Positions 14,534 through 17,515 of a stretch of 17,515 bases of DNA are shown one piece after another; within the stretch, counting starts at the first letter, position 1, and every line of letters begins with the position of its first letter. This DNA is from Actinomycetes bacterium (GTDB taxonomy: Bacteria; Actinomycetota; Thermoleophilia; Solirubrobacterales; 70-9), in contig JAEYSQ010000055.1 in NCBI GenBank assembly GCA_023434465.1, positions 1 through 17,515 on the forward strand, in the 5' to 3' direction. The notes below the pieces were generated by a model. It was not told the DNA's origin, ran no database searches, and saw nothing but the letters and a program-made list of their open reading frames with translations. Position numbers and translations under genes: made by a program.

Positions 14534-14582
14534 CGCGAGATTGAAGTTACGCGCGCTATGTGGGGTTAACTTCAATCTCGCG
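14534..14582. repeat. Palindromic repeat, copy 2
   Basis: The arms CGCGAGATTGAAGTTA (14534-14549) and TAACTTCAATCTCGCG (14567-14582) are perfectly complementary over 16 bp with a 17-bp centre. Compared with copy 1 the right arm is restored to perfect pairing and the last bases of the centre differ (TGGGG for CGACG). Restored pairing with a variable loop suggests that the paired structure matters. Confidence 0.87.
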
Positions 14583-14609
14583 GTTTTCACAGCGGCTCGC
14601 GGGGTGGGG

Positions 14610-15542
14610 TCAGCCTCGGGGTTTGCCGGCGCGCTGTGCGACCTTGTCGATCTCGTCGACGAACTGCGGCCAGAGCTGTTCCGGGATGTCGTGACCCATC
14701 CCCTCATAGATCCTAAGTTCGGCGTCAGGGATCGCCCGGGCGGTTGCTCTGCCGCCTCGGGGGAAGACCAGCTTGTCGGCGGACCCGTGAAGGACCACGG
14801 TGGGGATCTCTAGCCGGGAGAGCCCCCGGTCGCGATTCGGCTGGCAGTTGATCGCATGCAGCTGGCGCGCGGTTCCGTCCAGGTGGATGCCGCGCTCGAA
14901 GGCGATCGTGGCGATTTCTCGCAGCCGTTCCCGGTCGGTCGGGAAATCGGGGGACCCTATGACTGCGGCCAGCGCTTCCATGCCGGTCAGGTAGCTCTCG
15001 AGGCTGTCGGTGGGCCGGGTCCGCGTCAGGGCGGCGAGTTCCCGGACGCCAGGGAACGCGTCGAGCCTGGCGCCGGTGCGGGACATCATCGAGGTCAGCG
15101 AAAACACCCGCCCCGGATGTTCGATCGCCATGGTCTGGGCGATCATGCCGCCCATCGAGTACCCGATCACGTGGGCCCCATCGACGCCGAGGTGATCGAG
15201 CACGCCGACCGCATCGGCCGCCATGTCACTCAGGGTGTAAGCGAGACCGCGGGGTATTCCCAGCATCATCGCGGGTAGCGCGGGCTTGCCCTTGTGCCTG
15301 AGGATGGTCGAAGCACCGTTGTCGCGGTTGTCGATCCGAACCACCCGGAAGCCGCGGTCGGTCAGACGCTCGACCAGCGGCAGGTCCCAGTAGATCATCT
15401 GGGTGCCGAGTCCCGGAATCACCAACAGCACTGGATCGGAAGGATCCCCATGAACATCGAAGGCGATCTCGACTTCGCCGACCTGTGCGTGCTCGACTTC
15501 GGGGGTGGCGGGGGCCGTCTGACCTATCGTTCCAGTCGTCAT
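14610..15542 (-). CDS. Alpha/beta-fold hydrolase
   Basis: This 310-residue soluble hydrolase has a complete visible triad: Ser129 in the elbow GYSMGGMIAQ, Asp256 in LHGSADKLV and His284 in GMGHDIP. The oxyanion-hole region is VIPGLGTQ (41-48), where Pro-Gly replaces the usual His-Gly. DNRDNGAST follows, as in many esterase/epoxide-hydrolase-like members. The cap domain spans about 150-240. There is no signal peptide, so it is cytoplasmic. The ATG at 15542 is preferred; a second ATG at 15557 would add five residues. Its start codon shares the CATG with the divergent membrane protein gene. The substrate cannot be predicted; similar sequences are annotated only as generic hydrolases. Confidence 0.9.
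   Translation of the reverse strand: MTTGTIGQTAPATPEVEHAQVGEVEIAFDVHGDPSDPVLLVIPGLGTQMIYWDLPLVERLTDRGFRVVRIDNRDNGASTILRHKGKPALPAMMLGIPRGLAYTLSDMAADAVGVLDHLGVDGAHVIGYSMGGMIAQTMAIEHPGRVFSLTSMMSRTGARLDAFPGVRELAALTRTRPTDSLESYLTGMEALAAVIGSPDFPTDRERLREIATIAFERGIHLDGTARQLHAINCQPNRDRGLSRLEIPTVVLHGSADKLVFPRGGRATARAIPDAELRIYEGMGHDIPEQLWPQFVDEIDKVAQRAGKPRG
15525..15530 (+). promoter_or_regulatory. Candidate -10 box for the membrane protein gene
   Basis: TATCGT lies 10 nt before the ATG at 15541, inside the 5' end of the opposing hydrolase gene. A mirror-image TATGGT (15553-15558, minus strand) lies 10 nt before the hydrolase ATG. Both are weak consensus matches without -35 elements. Confidence 0.3.
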
Positions 15543-17487
15543 GCGGCAACGGACCATAGCGGGGAGGAAAGCCGGGCTGGCGATTTTCGTCCTGCTCTGG
15601 CTCGTCTCGGTCGTCGGTCCGATGGAGGCCAGCGCACTTTCGGTTGGAGATACGGCAACCGGCCAGCGCGGTCAGGTGACGATCGTGGTCCTTCCGTCCG
15701 GCACGCTGCCGGAGGATATGACCAGTCTCGAGGGGGCCGCGATTGGTCTGATGAACCCCGGTCTCGGCGAGGTCGCCGCCCAGCAAACCTGGCTCGATGT
15801 TTCGCAGGGTGCGCGTACGTTTGACACCTCGTATGACACAGCGTTAGACCGAGTGTTTCCAGCCGGGGAATCGGCTATCGGCTGGGAAAAGGCAGTCACG
15901 AGGGCCAGTTCGGCCGAGCCCCCGGTGTTTCCCGGCCTCCTGGCCTCGGTCCTGAGCCGGAACGGACTTGATTCAGTCGCTTCCGACTCGGCCGGGTCCG
16001 CCGCTCTCGCAGTGGTCCGGCGGGACGGTTCGGTCGGCCGCGCCCCGATGGCCTGTGGCGGCCCGGAATCGATGTCCGGGCCCGGTCAGCCAGGTGCCGA
16101 CTCTGCGATTCGAGGCTGTCCGGATCCGGTAACCGTGCTCTCGATGACCCTCGCCTCGGCCGAGCAAGCGGCCGCCGCCCGGCACGATCGGGATCTCCAG
16201 ATCTTCATCGAGCGGCCCCCGGCCAAACCTGGTGATCAGTTGGCCGTCGCGGTGGCCGGTCCGGAGACCGACGGCATGCTCGAGTCTCCGAGCACCCGCA
16301 CCGACGGATATGTGCTCTCGACCGATATCGCCCCGACCATCCTCGCCCACTTCGGGCTGAGAGTTCCGAAAGCGATGACGGGACAACCAATTGAGTCCGG
16401 TGGGGACCTCGACCTGGACGGTCTTGCTGACCTTCAAAGCCGCTACGAGCAGGTCGGCAAACGACGTGGTGCAGCGCTGGCGATTCCGCTCCTGCTCTGG
16501 ATCGGCCTGGCGGCGCTGGTTTCCCTGGCAAGTCGCGGGCTCTACGCGAGACCTGCCGTGAGGCTGCTCTGTCTCTCGACGCTCCTGCTCCCCGGGGTCC
16601 TGCTGCTGACCGCCGCGCTGGAACCTTCACTGGCCGTCGAGCGTGGCATCGCGATGCTGCTACCGGTTCTGATCGCGACGCTCCTGATGCGCCTGGCGCC
16701 CGACTGGTCCGGTCTCGCTCTGGCCTGCGGGCTGACCGTGATCCCCTACGGCGTCGACATGCTGGCTGGCTCGGCCCTCACTCCGCGCGCAGTGATCGGA
16801 CCCAACCCGGGGCTCGGGGCCCGCTTCTACGGAATCGGGAACGAACTCGAATCGACTCTGATGATCCTCACCTCGGTCGGCACCGCAGCGGCGCTGACCT
16901 GGAGAATGACCCCTGCCCGGAAGGCGGCGGGCTGGTTTCTCGGCGTCGGACTGGTGGCGACGGTCGTGTTCGCAGCCGGGCGCTTCGGCGCGGACGTGGG
17001 CGCCGCGATCGTCTTTCCCGTCTCCGCCGTGGTCGCGGCAGCGATGGCGGTCGGCCGGCCGCGGCTCGCCTGGGTCGGCCTTGCCGCAGCCGCCGTAGCC
17101 CTGCTGTTGGTGGGGCTGGTCGACATCGTGACCGGTTCCGAGACCCACTTCGTCCGGTCGATCGTCGGCGGAAGCGGAGGATCCTTCTTCGAAGTCATCG
17201 GCCACCGGCTCGATGCGACGTTCGAGAGTTTCACCCGGGTCTCGCGGATTCCGGTCACTCTGGCCGCCGCGGCGGTGATCACGACGGGCATCTGGAAGCG
17301 CCGCTTGATCCTCGCCTGGGTCGAGCAGATTCCACTGTTGAAAGCCGGAATCGCCGCCGCAGCGACCGGTTCGCTGGTCGGTGCCCTAACCAACGACTCA
17401 GGCGCGCTTTTCATCCAGGTCGGAACCCTTTATCTGGCGCTGGTACTGGGTTTCGCCTGGAGTGCGGTGAAAACCGGGCGCTCATAG
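15541..17487 (+). CDS. Membrane protein with AlkP-like extracytoplasmic domain
   Basis: This is a 648-residue envelope protein. A signal or anchor segment (12-30) is followed by an exported domain (about 35-300). Its end, TDIAPTILAHFGLRVPKAMTG (261-281), resembles the C-terminal part of alkaline-phosphatase/sulfatase-like folds. The usual metal-binding and nucleophile motifs are not evident, so the domain is probably non-catalytic. From about 311 there are some ten hydrophobic spans. Conserved-looking motifs lie between or within them: GLGARFYGIGNELE (424-437), RFGADVGAA (481-489) and ALTNDSGALFIQ (615-626). Acidic residues Asp484 and Asp619 fall in or near spans and may be functional. The ATG has no Shine-Dalgarno. 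The stop is 28 bp before the window edge. I recognise an uncharacterised family architecture, not a function; a transporter or cell-wall polymer role is only a guess. Confidence 0.75.
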   Translation: MRQRTIAGRKAGLAIFVLLWLVSVVGPMEASALSVGDTATGQRGQVTIVVLPSGTLPEDMTSLEGAAIGLMNPGLGEVAAQQTWLDVSQGARTFDTSYDTALDRVFPAGESAIGWEKAVTRASSAEPPVFPGLLASVLSRNGLDSVASDSAGSAALAVVRRDGSVGRAPMACGGPESMSGPGQPGADSAIRGCPDPVTVLSMTLASAEQAAAARHDRDLQIFIERPPAKPGDQLAVAVAGPETDGMLESPSTRTDGYVLSTDIAPTILAHFGLRVPKAMTGQPIESGGDLDLDGLADLQSRYEQVGKRRGAALAIPLLLWIGLAALVSLASRGLYARPAVRLLCLSTLLLPGVLLLTAALEPSLAVERGIAMLLPVLIATLLMRLAPDWSGLALACGLTVIPYGVDMLAGSALTPRAVIGPNPGLGARFYGIGNELESTLMILTSVGTAAALTWRMTPARKAAGWFLGVGLVATVVFAAGRFGADVGAAIVFPVSAVVAAAMAVGRPRLAWVGLAAAAVALLLVGLVDIVTGSETHFVRSIVGGSGGSFFEVIGHRLDATFESFTRVSRIPVTLAAAAVITTGIWKRRLILAWVEQIPLLKAGIAAAATGSLVGALTNDSGALFIQVGTLYLALVLGFAWSAVKTGRS

Positions 17488-17515
17488 GGTTAACCGCCCC
17501 CCGGGAGGCCGCTGC

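Noticed and set aside
14461..14583. Possible CRISPR array
   Set aside because: There are only two repeats, each a long palindrome with internal variation, a 22-bp interval rather than a regular spacer, and no cas genes.
14438..14813. Small ORFs on both strands reading NFNLA-type peptides through the palindromes
   Set aside because: The peptides repeat on both strands because the DNA is palindromic, and they overlap the hydrolase gene; this is better explained as repeat DNA than as coding sequence.

Overview
The window is about 17.5 kb of GC-rich bacterial chromosome and looks like a deep-branching actinobacterium, most likely Thermoleophilia/Solirubrobacterales. This is inferred from base composition, frequent GTG/TTG starts, several starts with no Shine-Dalgarno but a TANNNT box 6-10 nt upstream (leaderless style), the pairing of a holin-like (DUF1469) protein with a DUF3618 protein, an FprA-type ferredoxin reductase, and a lysine-rich leader on a secreted enzyme. 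No phylogenetic test was possible. Coding density is high: 17 protein genes, no gap over 300 bp, and no rRNA, tRNA, CRISPR array, transposase or prophage.

Layout. (1) 30-3758, minus strand: an MscS-type channel preceded by a large secreted protein with a GNSQGG serine-hydrolase elbow. (2) 3940-6498, plus: a secreted Ntn-hydrolase of the penicillin/AHL acylase family, divergent from the previous gene across a 181-bp regulatory gap and closed by a strong intrinsic terminator (6525-6564). (3) 6661-8092, plus: a nitrilase-superfamily amidohydrolase overlapping a TetR regulator, with a 16-bp perfect inverted repeat beside a TATACT box upstream. (4) 8132-9087, plus: a tight envelope-protein trio (44-aa membrane protein, holin-family protein, DUF3618 protein). 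(5) 9097-11710, minus: DegV, double-ACT protein, peptide deformylase and a TRIC/UPF0126 channel. (6) 11778-14367: an iron-sulfur/redox island with an A-type carrier (plus), facing a CGFS glutaredoxin, a BolA protein and an FprA-like reductase (minus). (7) 14368-14609: a non-coding gap filled by two copies of a long palindromic repeat plus shorter direct repeats. (8) 14610-17487: an alpha/beta hydrolase and a large AlkP-like/multi-span membrane protein, head to head with their start codons overlapping on one CATG.

Functional reading. Most genes are ordinary housekeeping or envelope genes. The coherent groups are the Fe-S island (A-type carrier, Grx4-type glutaredoxin and BolA are known partners, and the reductase supplies electrons to ferredoxin), the amidase/TetR unit with its probable operator, and the two divergent secreted hydrolases. 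The least explained signals are non-coding: a 54-bp imperfect hairpin between bolA and the glutaredoxin gene, and the 17-bp-arm palindromic repeats upstream of the reductase. I found no convincing defence, biosynthetic or mobile system.
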